This document shows, in pieces, positions 56,808 through 64,000 of a stretch of DNA of 64,000 bases; positions within the stretch are counted from its first letter, which is position 1; every line of letters starts with the position of its first letter. This DNA is from Nocardia arthritidis (lineage in GTDB: Bacteria; Actinomycetota; Actinomycetes; Mycobacteriales; Mycobacteriaceae), in the NCBI RefSeq assembly GCF_011801145.1, contig NZ_CP046172.1, positions 3,100,001-3,164,000 on the forward strand, given 5' to 3'. A program made the translations under genes and the position numbers. Under the pieces are notes generated by a model. It was given only the letters and a program-made list of their open reading frames with translations, did not search any database and was not told the origin of the DNA.

Positions 56808-57089
56808 CTATGACCCGATGACGGCGTTCATGATGGTGCCCGCGCTGGTGGCCACCACGCCACCGATCATCGCGCCCGCCACCATCTTCGGTGATTCGAG
56901 GCCGCCGCCGGTCCACTTCTCCCAGGCGAAGCGGCCGCCGGCGTAGATGATTCCGCAGATTCCCGACAGCAGAACGAACCAGGTCAGGTAGCGGACGAGT
57001 TGGAGGAACTTGTCGGACACCGGGGGCGCCTGGGGCGTTGGATTGCCGATCTGCGCCAGCAGGATGTCGTGGGCGGTGGCGAGGATCAT
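56808..57089 (-). CDS. Two-helix small membrane protein, copy 1 of a divergent pair
   Basis: The 93-residue protein (AQIGNPTPQAPPVSDKFLQL, LTWFVLLSGICGIIYAGGRF, MVAGAMIGGVVATSAGTIMN) is paralogous to the gene at 57429 on the other strand. It shares AQIGNPTPQAPP, GRFAWEKW and the last 25 residues or so. The two-helix plan recalls VirB2/TrbC-type pilin-like proteins, but there is no conjugation gene nearby. The function is unknown. Confidence 0.7.
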   Translation of the reverse strand: MILATAHDILLAQIGNPTPQAPPVSDKFLQLVRYLTWFVLLSGICGIIYAGGRFAWEKWTGGGLESPKMVAGAMIGGVVATSAGTIMNAVIGS

Positions 57090-57428
57090 CGTGTGCTGCT
57101 CATTCCGGATTCGGGACGGGGTTCATTCGCTTATCGAATGGTATCGGTTTGCCAATTGTGACGCAGTCGCCTTGGTACGCAACAACAGAGCTTACCGGCC
57201 CTTGCCCGAGTTGCCGAAGCTCTGGATCATTGGTGGTGGCGGGTGTCCGGCCACCCGCGAGGCCGGGCGCGGCAACGGATTCCGCCCGTTCCGCACCGCC
57301 CGGGGATGAGTCGACCTACCCTTACCCGTATCCTCGACAACGGTCGAATTCACCGGTGGCCGAACGACTTTCGCCAGTTCTCCGGCAGACTCGACGGTAG
57401 GTGGCAGTAGCAGGAGAGGGAGTAGACG
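57090..57428. other. Shared upstream region of the divergent membrane-protein pair
   Basis: This 339-bp stretch has no supported gene. It should hold two divergent promoters. I see no clear operator. Confidence 0.45.
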
Positions 57429-57722
57429 GTGAGCATCATCTTGACGTCGATCGGGGACACCTTTACGACGCTTGCGCAGATCGGCAACCCGACTCCACAG
57501 GCGCCGCCGCTAGCGGACAAGTTGACCCAGATGGTTCGCTACTTCACCTGGTTCGCGATTGCCTCCGGCGCCGTCAGCATCATTTACGCGGGCGGACGGT
57601 TCGCCTGGGAGAAGTGGAGCGGCGGCGCGCTGCAATCGCCGAAGATGGTGGCGGGCGCGATGATCGGCGGTGTGGTGGCCACCAGTGCGGGCACCATCAT
57701 GAATTCGCTGATAGGTAGTTGA
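57429..57722 (+). CDS. Two-helix small membrane protein, copy 2 of a divergent pair
   Basis: The 97-residue protein (LAQIGNPTPQAPPLADKLTQ, YFTWFAIASGAVSIIYAGGR, SPKMVAGAMIGGVVATSAGT) is clearly homologous to copy 1. A purine-rich AGGAGAGGGAGTAG precedes ATG 57429. The strictly conserved GRFAWEKW loop between helices suggests a specific interaction. The function is unknown. Confidence 0.7.
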   Translation: MSIILTSIGDTFTTLAQIGNPTPQAPPLADKLTQMVRYFTWFAIASGAVSIIYAGGRFAWEKWSGGALQSPKMVAGAMIGGVVATSAGTIMNSLIGS

Positions 57723-57791
57723 TCCCGCCCCTGGGCGCTGCGCTGATCTATACTCCCTGATCTTCGAATCGGCTGCTACCAGGGAGAATCG

Positions 57792-59210
57792 GTGAACGAC
57801 AACGGTGTCGGCGTTTCGCGCAGGGGGTTCGGGCTGGCTGCGGTATCGATCGCGGGGCTGGTGGCATGCGGCAAATCCTCGGATAATTCGACCGCTGCCA
57901 CCGGCACCGCCGAGTCCGGCGATCCGCGCTCGATCGCCACCGACGCATACGTTTTCGGATATCCGCTGGTGCTGATGGATGTCACCCGGGCGGCGATGGA
58001 ATCGGTGGTTCCGGTGAACCGTTTCCAGCACGCGGTGGCGCTGCCGACGCCCGCGCGCCGCGATGTGGTGCGGCTGAATCTGGATACCCTGTATTCGACG
58101 GCCTGGCTCGATCTCACGGCCGAACCGATGGTGTTCCAGGTGCCCGCCATGGATCTGGGTCGCTACTGGCTGATGCAGCTGATGGACGCCTGGACGAACA
58201 CCGTGCACAACCCGAGTAGCGTTCGGCCGCAAGCCAAGTCGCGAACCGACCAGTCGGTCTTTACTTATGCGGTCACCGGTCCGGGATGGTCGGGCACGCT
58301 CCCCGCGGGCATTACCCAACTTGCCATGCCGACACCAATGGTCTGGCTCGTGGGCCGGATCCAGGTGAACGGCCCAGGAGATCTGCCCGCCGTGCGCGCC
58401 ATTCAGGAACAGCTGAAGCTGGTCCCGCTGAGCGCCTGGGTGGCGGGCAAGGAGATGCCGCGGCCCGCCCCCGAGCAACCGTCCGGTCCGGGAACGCCTG
58501 CGCCGCAACAGGTCGCGCAACTGACGCCGCGCGCCTTCTTCGACCGGATGTGCGCGCTGCTGACCGCGAACCCGCCCGCCGCCGCCGACGCGCCCGCCAT
58601 GGCGCGGTTCGCGAAACTCGGTATCCGCGCGGGCGGCGGCCTGACCGGCATCGCCGACGCGGATCTGGCCGCCGTCGTCGATACCGCGCGCCAGCGGATA
58701 CCGAATTACCGGGATCCCAAGGGCAGGAACGAGAACGGCTGGATCTTCGATCCGAATATCGGCGCGTACGGCACCGACTATCCGCTGCGCGCCCTTGTCG
58801 CCTGGACCGGGCTCGGCGCCAACCTGCCGCAGGACGCCGTCTATCCGACCTACAACGGTGTCGCCGACGCCAACGGCGTACCGAACCGCTTCCGGCTGCA
58901 CTTCCCGCCCGGGCAGACCCCGCCGGTGGACGCGTTCTGGTCGCTCACCGCCTACGACGCCGACAGCTACCTGGTGCCGAATCCGGCGAATATCTACGCC
59001 ATCGGGCATCAGGTGCCGGTCGTCGCGAATCCGGATGGTTCGCTGGATCTGGTGATCCAGAACGCCGATCCGGGTCCGAGTGTTCCGGCGGGCAACTGGC
59101 TGCCCATTCCGGCGGCGGGCCGGTTCTCGCTGACGATGCGGCTGTACGCGCCGAAAGATGCCGTGCTACACGGTAATTGGCAGCCGCCGGGGCTCACTCC
59201 CGCGCCCTAG
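57792..59210 (+). CDS. DUF1254/DUF1214 protein, Tat-exported lipoprotein
   Basis: The 472-residue protein begins with a twin-arginine signal (VSRRGFGLAAVSIAGLVACG) whose hydrophobic stretch ends in a lipobox (LVAC), so it is probably a Tat-dependent lipoprotein. The DUF1254 part (DAYVFGYPLVLMDVTRAAME, LNLDTLYSTAWLDL) and DUF1214 part (GRFSLTMRLYAPKDAVLHGN, WQPPGLTPAP) are typical. The family's biochemical role is not established. It starts at GTG 57792 after GGGAGAATC. Confidence 0.85.
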   Translation: MNDNGVGVSRRGFGLAAVSIAGLVACGKSSDNSTAATGTAESGDPRSIATDAYVFGYPLVLMDVTRAAMESVVPVNRFQHAVALPTPARRDVVRLNLDTLYSTAWLDLTAEPMVFQVPAMDLGRYWLMQLMDAWTNTVHNPSSVRPQAKSRTDQSVFTYAVTGPGWSGTLPAGITQLAMPTPMVWLVGRIQVNGPGDLPAVRAIQEQLKLVPLSAWVAGKEMPRPAPEQPSGPGTPAPQQVAQLTPRAFFDRMCALLTANPPAAADAPAMARFAKLGIRAGGGLTGIADADLAAVVDTARQRIPNYRDPKGRNENGWIFDPNIGAYGTDYPLRALVAWTGLGANLPQDAVYPTYNGVADANGVPNRFRLHFPPGQTPPVDAFWSLTAYDADSYLVPNPANIYAIGHQVPVVANPDGSLDLVIQNADPGPSVPAGNWLPIPAAGRFSLTMRLYAPKDAVLHGNWQPPGLTPAP

Positions 59211-59246
59211 GGCCGGTGTCGAAGTCCCATCCGGCGCCTGCGCGGC

Positions 59247-59690
59247 CTAGTCGTCGCCGTCCCATGACCAACGCGGCACCGCGCGAAGCGGATGCAGCTC
59301 CGCATCGGTTCTGGCATGCGAATTCTGCTGTGCCACTTTGGAACCGAACTCCACATGGGAGCGAACCGCGGTGCGGAAGGCGGCATTGTCGAAAAGGCCC
59401 GCCGCCTCGAAGGTCTCCAGGTACAGCTCGACGAAGCGCTCCCGCTGTTCGTCGGTGATGGCCAGGCCGCGGTGCGCCGCGATGAGGTGGTCGAAACCCA
59501 GCCGCTCGGTGAATCTGCCGGGGCCGCCGAAGGATTCGGCGGTGAACCAGGTGAGGTGCTCGACGTGGTCCGGCCTGCGCTCGGTGAACAGGGTCTTGAG
59601 GATCGGGTCGGTGAGCACCTTCTCGTAGAAGGCCGCCTCCACCCGGTGCAGCGCCGCGTCGCCGCCGACGTGCTCGTAGAGACTGGGCAT
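59247..59690 (-). CDS. glbO: Group II truncated haemoglobin
   Basis: The 147-residue protein opens SLYEHVGGDAALHRVEAAFY, followed by DPILKTLFTERRPDHVEHLT with the proximal-region pattern. It has FGGPGRFTERLGFDHLIAAH with the haem-ligating His, and a PRWSWDGDD end as in Mycobacterium GlbO-type proteins. It binds O2 and may detoxify NO or aid respiration. It is convergent with the DUF1254 gene and divergent from cyp125. Confidence 0.85.
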   Translation of the reverse strand: MPSLYEHVGGDAALHRVEAAFYEKVLTDPILKTLFTERRPDHVEHLTWFTAESFGGPGRFTERLGFDHLIAAHRGLAITDEQRERFVELYLETFEAAGLFDNAAFRTAVRSHVEFGSKVAQQNSHARTDAELHPLRAVPRWSWDGDD

Positions 59691-59847
59691 GGCGTTACCT
59701 CCGCGCGGAAGTGGGGCAGTGGCACCTATTAGAAGCCTTTCCAGGTCCGGCGTCCATGGGCGTCCAGGGCAATAGCAGGATCCAGTTGGTAAACGGGTTT
59801 TAGTAAATCGTGTTCACGAATCGGCGATCCGTGGTTTGATCTCCTTC

Positions 59848-59861
59848 TAGAACGTGTTCCA
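59848..59861. promoter_or_regulatory. KstR-type operator upstream of cyp125
   Basis: TAGAACGTGTTCCA matches the published KstR consensus TnnAACnnGTTnnA at every fixed position and lies 62 bp before the cyp125 start. KstR is the cholesterol-catabolism repressor of Mycobacterium and Rhodococcus, so this gene is probably induced by sterols. Confidence 0.75.
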
Positions 59862-59922
59862 CGCAGTGACGTGTGATCCGCGAGGTGGGTTGACACCTGT
59901 GCGGATCGTTTAGGAGTTAGCC

Positions 59923-61158
59923 GTGACCGTGACTACACCGGCACTTCCCGCTGGATTCGACTTCACCGACCCGAACCTGCTCGCGACTCGGCTGCCCGTT
60001 CGCGAATTCGCCGAACTGCGCCGCACCGCACCGGTCTGGTGGTGCGCCCAGCCCGACCGCGCGAGCGGCTTCGACGACGGCGGCTACTGGGTGGTGTCGA
60101 AACTCGAGCACATCAAAGAGATCTCGAAGAATCCCGAGGTGTTCTCCGCGCAGCGCAACACCGCGATCATCCGGTTCAACGAGGAGACCACCCGCGAACA
60201 GATCGACATGCTCGGCAATATGCTGCTGCTCAATCTGGACCCGCCCAAGCACACCAAGATCCGCCGCATCATCTCCAAGGGTTTCACCCCGCGCGCGGTG
60301 GAGAGCCTGCGCGCCGCGCTCACCGAACGCGCCGCCCGGATCGTGCACGAGGCCAAGAAATCCGGCAGCGGCGACTTCGTCGAACAGGTCGCCTGCGAGC
60401 TGCCGCTGCAGGCCATCGCCGAACTCATCGGGGTGCCGCAGGCCGATCGCAGGAAGATCTTCGACTGGTCGAATCAGATGATCTCCTACGACGATCCGGA
60501 ATTCGAGGGCGACCATCACGCCGCCACCGCGGAGGTGATGGGATACGCCTGGAATATGGCGGAGCAGCGGCGTCGCTGCCCGGCCGACGATATCGTCACC
60601 CAGTTGGTCAACGCGGATATCGATGGTGAGCACCTCGGATCGGACGAGTTCGCGTTCTTCGTCATCCTGCTCTCGGTGGCGGGCAATGAAACCACCCGCA
60701 ATTCGATCACCCACGGCATGAAGGCCTTCGTCGACCATCCCGAGCAGTGGGAGCTGTACAAGGCGCAGCGGCCGCGCACCGCACCCGACGAAATCGTCCG
60801 CTGGGCGACGCCGGTCACCGCCTTCCAGCGCACCGCCACCAGGGATACCGTCATCGGCGGGCAGGCCGTCGCGGCGGGGCAGCGGGTCGGATTGTTCTAC
60901 AGCTCGGCGAATTTCGACGAGGACGCCTTCGACGATCCGTTCACCTTCGACGTGCTGCGCAATCCGAATCCGCACGTCGGATTCGGCGGCACCGGAACGC
61001 ACTACTGCGTCGGCGCGAATCTGGCCAGGCTGCAGATCGACCTGATGTTCAACGCCATCGCCGACACCATGCCGAACCTGCGCCAGGTCGCGGATCCGGT
61101 GCGGTTGCGGTCGGGTTGGCTCAACGGCATCAAGCGATGGGATGTCGAATACGTTTGA
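59923..61158 (+). CDS. cyp125: Cytochrome P450, CYP125-like steroid C26 monooxygenase
   Basis: The 411-residue P450 has the I-helix AGNETTRNSITHGM, the ExxR helix (DEIVRWATPVTAFQRTA) and the haem loop FGGTGTHYCVGANLA with C362. Long stretches (PPGFDFTDP-like start, KGFTPRAVESL, ELPLQAIAELIGVPQ, LRSGWLNGIKRW) match Mycobacterium CYP125, which oxidises the sterol side chain at C26. TAGGAG precedes GTG 59923. A KstR-type site upstream supports sterol control. It overlaps the TetR frame downstream. Confidence 0.85.
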   Translation: MTVTTPALPAGFDFTDPNLLATRLPVREFAELRRTAPVWWCAQPDRASGFDDGGYWVVSKLEHIKEISKNPEVFSAQRNTAIIRFNEETTREQIDMLGNMLLLNLDPPKHTKIRRIISKGFTPRAVESLRAALTERAARIVHEAKKSGSGDFVEQVACELPLQAIAELIGVPQADRRKIFDWSNQMISYDDPEFEGDHHAATAEVMGYAWNMAEQRRRCPADDIVTQLVNADIDGEHLGSDEFAFFVILLSVAGNETTRNSITHGMKAFVDHPEQWELYKAQRPRTAPDEIVRWATPVTAFQRTATRDTVIGGQAVAAGQRVGLFYSSANFDEDAFDDPFTFDVLRNPNPHVGFGGTGTHYCVGANLARLQIDLMFNAIADTMPNLRQVADPVRLRSGWLNGIKRWDVEYV

Positions 61159-61166
61159 ATCGAGTC

Positions 61167-61907
61167 GTGAACGCCAGACCACGGGGCCGTGCGCCGGTTG
61201 TGCGCGAGGCCGATATCCGGCGCGTCGCCCGCGACCTGCTGACCGAACGCGGGCCCGGCGCGGTGACGCTGCGGGCCATCGCCCGTGAACTCGGGGTCAC
61301 CGCGCCCGCGCTGTACCGGTACTACCGGTCGCTCGACGATCTGATGGAGCGGCTGCGCCGGGAATTCTGCGCCGACCTCGCGGCGGAGCTGTCCGCCGAG
61401 ATCGCCTGCCTCCCCGAGGACGGCGCGGTGCGATTCTTCGCCATCTGCAAGGGTTTCCGGCGCTGGGCGCTCGCGCACCGCAGGGAGTACACCCTCGTAT
61501 TCGCCTCACCCGGCGCGGGTGCGGACACCATGCGCCGGTTCGGCGAACCCTTCGGCCTGGTCTTCCTGGCCGCGGCGGGCCGCCTGCTGGCCACCCGCGA
61601 GATCATCACGCCGCCAACGGATGTCATACCGCCGGAGCTGCGCGACGACCTGACCCGTTTCCAAACCGAGCTGCTGGCAATGCTTTCCGAATCCGGGCAG
61701 AAGTTCCCCGCCGAAAAGCTGGACCTGGGCGTCACATATCTGATGATCCAGATCTGGGCGCGGCTGTACGGGCACGTGACCCTCGAGGTGTTCGGCAATT
61801 ACCCGATCCCACTGGCGAACCCGGAGATTCTGTTCGACGCGATGCTGGCGGAGTTGGGGCGCGCGGTCGGTTTGTCGGCGGGGTCGGCCGATCCGGTCGA
61901 GGGGTAG
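61167..61907 (+). CDS. TetR family regulator downstream of cyp125
   Basis: From GTG 61167 the 246-residue protein has a TetR helix-turn-helix (GAVTLRAIARELGVTAPALY, RYYRSLDDLMERLRRE) and a helical ligand domain. A TTG at 61155 overlaps the cyp125 stop and is an alternative, coupled start. It is co-transcribed with cyp125. It is not the KstR consensus-family protein as far as I can tell, so its targets are open. Confidence 0.8.
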   Translation: MNARPRGRAPVVREADIRRVARDLLTERGPGAVTLRAIARELGVTAPALYRYYRSLDDLMERLRREFCADLAAELSAEIACLPEDGAVRFFAICKGFRRWALAHRREYTLVFASPGAGADTMRRFGEPFGLVFLAAAGRLLATREIITPPTDVIPPELRDDLTRFQTELLAMLSESGQKFPAEKLDLGVTYLMIQIWARLYGHVTLEVFGNYPIPLANPEILFDAMLAELGRAVGLSAGSADPVEG

Positions 61908-62385
61908 CAGGCTCGTTCTCGGACCGAGCCGATGTGATCGCGGATCGCCGGGTGGGTCGACGCGGCCGCGGACTTAGCCGGTTCGGTCGTGGGGTTGTGC
62001 TGGTTCGGTCGTGGCTCAGCCCGATTCGACCATTCGGCCGTGGCTCAGCCGATTCGGCCGTGGGATTTGCCGATTCGCCGTAATGCTGGTCCGTGCGTCC
62101 GTGCGTCCGTGCGTCCGTGCGTCCGTGCGTCCGTGCGTCCGTGCGTCCGTGCGTCCGTGCGTCCGTGCGTCCGTGCGTCCGTGCGTCCGTGCGCCGGTGC
62201 GTCCGTGCGCCGGTGCGTCCGTGCGCCGGTGCGTCCGTGCGCCGGTGCGTCCGTGCGCCGGTGCGTCCGTGCCGATGCGGCCGGGTGTGCGGCTATCCGG
62301 CTGTGGCTGCGTTGTGCGGGTCCGGAACACGCCGTGGTGACCGAGCGCCGGGTGGTGACGACGGCGGGTGGCTACCCTCTGCTGC
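61908..62385. other. Repeat-filled intergenic region
   Basis: No real gene is present. Frames that stay open here do so only because the repeat unit has no stop codon. Degenerate copies of GATTCGGCCGTGGCTCAGCC (about 61980-62075) precede the octamer array. Confidence 0.7.
62089..62272 (+). repeat. 23-copy octamer tandem repeat (GTCCGTGC)
   Basis: Thirteen perfect GTCCGTGC units (62089-62192) are followed by five 16-bp units alternating GCCGGTGC and GTCCGTGC, all in exact 8-bp register. Copy number is likely variable between strains. Confidence 0.95.
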
Positions 62386-63156
62386 ATGGGGCGGATCCTG
62401 CTCACCACCACCTGCGCCGCAGTCGCGGTGCTGGCGGTTGCGTGCGGCGGCAAAGACTCGGCGGACCGGACCGGGACGCCGACCACGGTCACCGCGGGTT
62501 CGTCCACCAGCTCGGCCGGTCCCAGTACCCCTGACGCCGAACTGCCGCTGTGCGGCGATGTCGCGACCCCGCCGGATTCACCGCGGGACTGCAAGCTCAC
62601 CTCCACCGACAGCGCCGGTGAATCGTTCACGGTGCGCCACACCACCGAGAACGGTCAAGCCACGGTGACCATTCAGGTGATCGGGCGGGACGGCGCGCGT
62701 AGGCAGACCATCGTCGAGCACGACAATCGGATCGTCGGCGAACCCGTGCTCCGCGATCTCGACGCCGACGGCCGAGACGAGCTGGTGGTGCCGCTGTCCC
62801 AGGGCGTGGTGAACTCCCGCTTCGTCATCTATCACGCCACCGGCGGCGACCCGGAGTTCGTCAACTCGGGGGAGCTGTTCGGTCTCGGCCCGGAACGGAC
62901 GCCTAGCGGGTATGTCGCGATCGACGCCAGAGACGGTGCGGCGCACTGGGATATCGATTTCGCGACCTTCCAGGGCGCCCAGCTGCGGCGTGTGGTCACC
63001 GCACGGGTCGACCTGAGCAAGGACGCCGCCGGAAAGGTCTCGGGCACCTGTACGGTCGCGGACGCGGGTGGTCTCGCCGCCACCGGGCTGACACCGGACG
63101 AGGCCACCAAGCGGTTCTGCGCCGAGCCGATGGTGTTGCGGCACCTGCCATCCTGA
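62386..63156 (+). CDS. Probable secreted lipoprotein
   Basis: From ATG 62386 the 256-residue protein has a lipoprotein-like signal (LLTTTCAAVAVLAVACGGKD, predicted Cys in AVAC). A threonine/serine-rich linker follows, then a soluble domain (GEPVLRDLDADGRDELVVPL, a VCBS/FG-GAP-like Asp motif, and AHWDIDFATFQGAQLRRVVT). It is probably anchored to the outer face of the membrane. The function is unknown. Confidence 0.75.
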   Translation: MGRILLTTTCAAVAVLAVACGGKDSADRTGTPTTVTAGSSTSSAGPSTPDAELPLCGDVATPPDSPRDCKLTSTDSAGESFTVRHTTENGQATVTIQVIGRDGARRQTIVEHDNRIVGEPVLRDLDADGRDELVVPLSQGVVNSRFVIYHATGGDPEFVNSGELFGLGPERTPSGYVAIDARDGAAHWDIDFATFQGAQLRRVVTARVDLSKDAAGKVSGTCTVADAGGLAATGLTPDEATKRFCAEPMVLRHLPS

Positions 63157-63160
63157 GTTC

Positions 63161-63988
63161 TCAAATCCGGGCGCCCTTGGCGCGGTTGCAGGATCGGCAC
63201 AGGATCTGCAGATTGCTCGCGCTGGTCGCGCCGCCGCGGCTGAGCGGGATGATGTGGTCGAATTCGAGGTAGTGGCCGTCGCCGCATTCGACGCATTTGC
63301 CACCGTCGCGTTGCCACACTTCGGCTTTCACCTCCTGCGGGATGCTGCGGGTGTCCAGCTGGCGCGGGGTGAGCACCAGCCGCTTGGCCACCCGCAGCGT
63401 GCCCTCCAACGCGGCGGCGACATAGTCGGGGTCACCCACCTCGAAGGTGGCTCCGCCGCGCGCCGAGGTGGCCCCGAGCACAACGGTATTGGCCTCAGCA
63501 TGTACCGAAACGATTCGGGACCAAGGGATTTCGGTGCCGGTACCGGCCCCGACGAAGCGCAGCTTCTTATTGCTCGCCAGCAGGCGGCCCTCGGTGAACT
63601 TCGGTCCGCGGGCCAGCTGCCGGACGTGGACGGCGGGCAGATCCAGGTGCACCTTCTCCTCCGGATCCAGGTGCAGGCCGCGGGTGCGCACCTGCGGCAG
63701 CTCGCCGCCGCGCAGCCGGGACAGCGTGCGGCCCCGGTGCATTCGCCTGCGCAGCTCCTCGATCTGCGGCCCGTACAGGCCCAATTCGGCGATCGCGTGC
63801 TCGAAGGCGTCCAGCTCCGCCTGTTCGATCTCGCCGTCCGCGAACGCGAAGGTCACCAGGCGCTCCACATAGGTGAGTCCCATGTCGCGCAACGCGTTAC
63901 GGCCCGCGTCCGCCGAAATCCGCTGGTAGCGCAGCGAGGCCCACAGCTCCGCCCATTCGGGCCCGCGCGCGCCGGAGCCGGTCAGCAC
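63161..63988 (-). CDS. TerB-like and HNH endonuclease domain protein, near the window edge
   Basis: The protein of at least 275 residues has an N-terminal TerB-like helical part (TFAFADGEIEQAELDAFEHA). A PH-like middle follows (GRLLASNKKLRFVGAGTGTE, IVSVHAEANTVVL). The C-terminal HNH nuclease reads CVECGDGHYLEFDHIIPLSR, then NLQILCRSCNRAKG, with a complete CxxC, DH, N and CxxC set. The visible start is GTG 63988, 12 bases from the window end, so the real start may lie outside. It could act in DNA processing or defence. Confidence 0.8.
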   Translation of the reverse strand: MLTGSGARGPEWAELWASLRYQRISADAGRNALRDMGLTYVERLVTFAFADGEIEQAELDAFEHAIAELGLYGPQIEELRRRMHRGRTLSRLRGGELPQVRTRGLHLDPEEKVHLDLPAVHVRQLARGPKFTEGRLLASNKKLRFVGAGTGTEIPWSRIVSVHAEANTVVLGATSARGGATFEVGDPDYVAAALEGTLRVAKRLVLTPRQLDTRSIPQEVKAEVWQRDGGKCVECGDGHYLEFDHIIPLSRGGATSASNLQILCRSCNRAKGARI

Positions 63989-64000
63989 CCGCCAGGCGCG

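Noticed and set aside
62089..62272. CRISPR array
   Set aside because: Units are contiguous 8-mers with no spacers, and no cas gene is present anywhere in the window.
62089..62380. Arg/Cys/Val-rich proteins encoded across the octamer array
   Set aside because: Open frames in several phases are a by-product of a stop-free repeat; none has a credible start or non-repeat domain.

Overview
The window is high-GC actinobacterial chromosome interrupted by one integrated mobile element. The host looks like a mycolic-acid actinomycete of the Nocardia type. This is inferred from an EphD-like hydrolase/short-chain dehydrogenase fusion, a CYP125-type steroid cytochrome P450 with a perfect KstR-type operator upstream, a deazaflavin (F420)-dependent nitroreductase-family protein, a group II truncated haemoglobin, and two loci that resemble type VII secretion substrates. 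No rRNA operon or other species-level marker is present, so the genus is an inference.

1-21.38 kb (chromosome): a sigma-70 factor; a divergent TetR/ureohydrolase pair with two operators; a glycoside-hydrolase-like protein; a leftward type VII-like substrate pair (7.6-4.9 kb); an SDR; an operon of DedA protein, NarL-type histidine kinase and LuxR-type response regulator; a GNAT acetyltransferase; two secreted proteins; a methyltransferase behind an 8-codon leader; a second methyltransferase-like gene with a near-identical copy inside the mobile element; several small or decayed genes; and a second type VII-like cluster (18.4-21.3 kb).

21.38-42.48 kb (integrative element, about 21 kb): a 43-bp direct repeat bounds the element. 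The right copy is the 3' half of an intact tRNA-Met(CAT) gene and the left copy is the displaced tRNA fragment. A tyrosine integrase lies next to the tRNA. A GntR regulator and an excisionase-like gene diverge from a GTATAC operator region. A leftward operon of about 12.7 kb follows: small proteins, a replication-relaxation-like nuclease, an HTH protein, a DGQHR (ParB/sulfiredoxin-like) protein, an FtsK/TraB translocase, coiled-coil and membrane proteins, a DUF5131 protein and SSB. It ends at a strong terminator near 26.75 kb. This is the layout of an actinomycete integrative and conjugative element (AICE). Two lesions suggest it may be transfer-defective: traB has an apparent frameshift, and an IS3-family element with a 4-bp target duplication splits a four-helix membrane gene. 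The left end carries cargo: an SprT-like protease, a C5 DNA methyltransferase, and an AT-richer two-gene module (24.0-25.8 kb).

That two-gene module is the best candidate for an undescribed system. One gene encodes an HTH, Rossmann-like (TIR/deoxyribosyltransferase-like) and nuclease-like three-domain protein. It overlaps by 4 bp a small PD-(D/E)XK nuclease. The module lies between large imperfect hairpins and next to a G-poor non-coding stretch.

42.5-64 kb (chromosome): the F420-family protein, a quinone-oxidoreductase-like enzyme, a CGGGS-repeat membrane protein, a three-gene operon (diiron-like protein, flavin/2Fe-2S reductase, EphD-like fusion), an aldo/keto reductase, three regulator/target pairs with palindromic operators, divergent duplicated small membrane proteins, a DUF1254 lipoprotein, truncated haemoglobin, CYP125 with a TetR regulator, a 23-copy octamer tandem repeat, a lipoprotein, and an HNH protein at the window edge.
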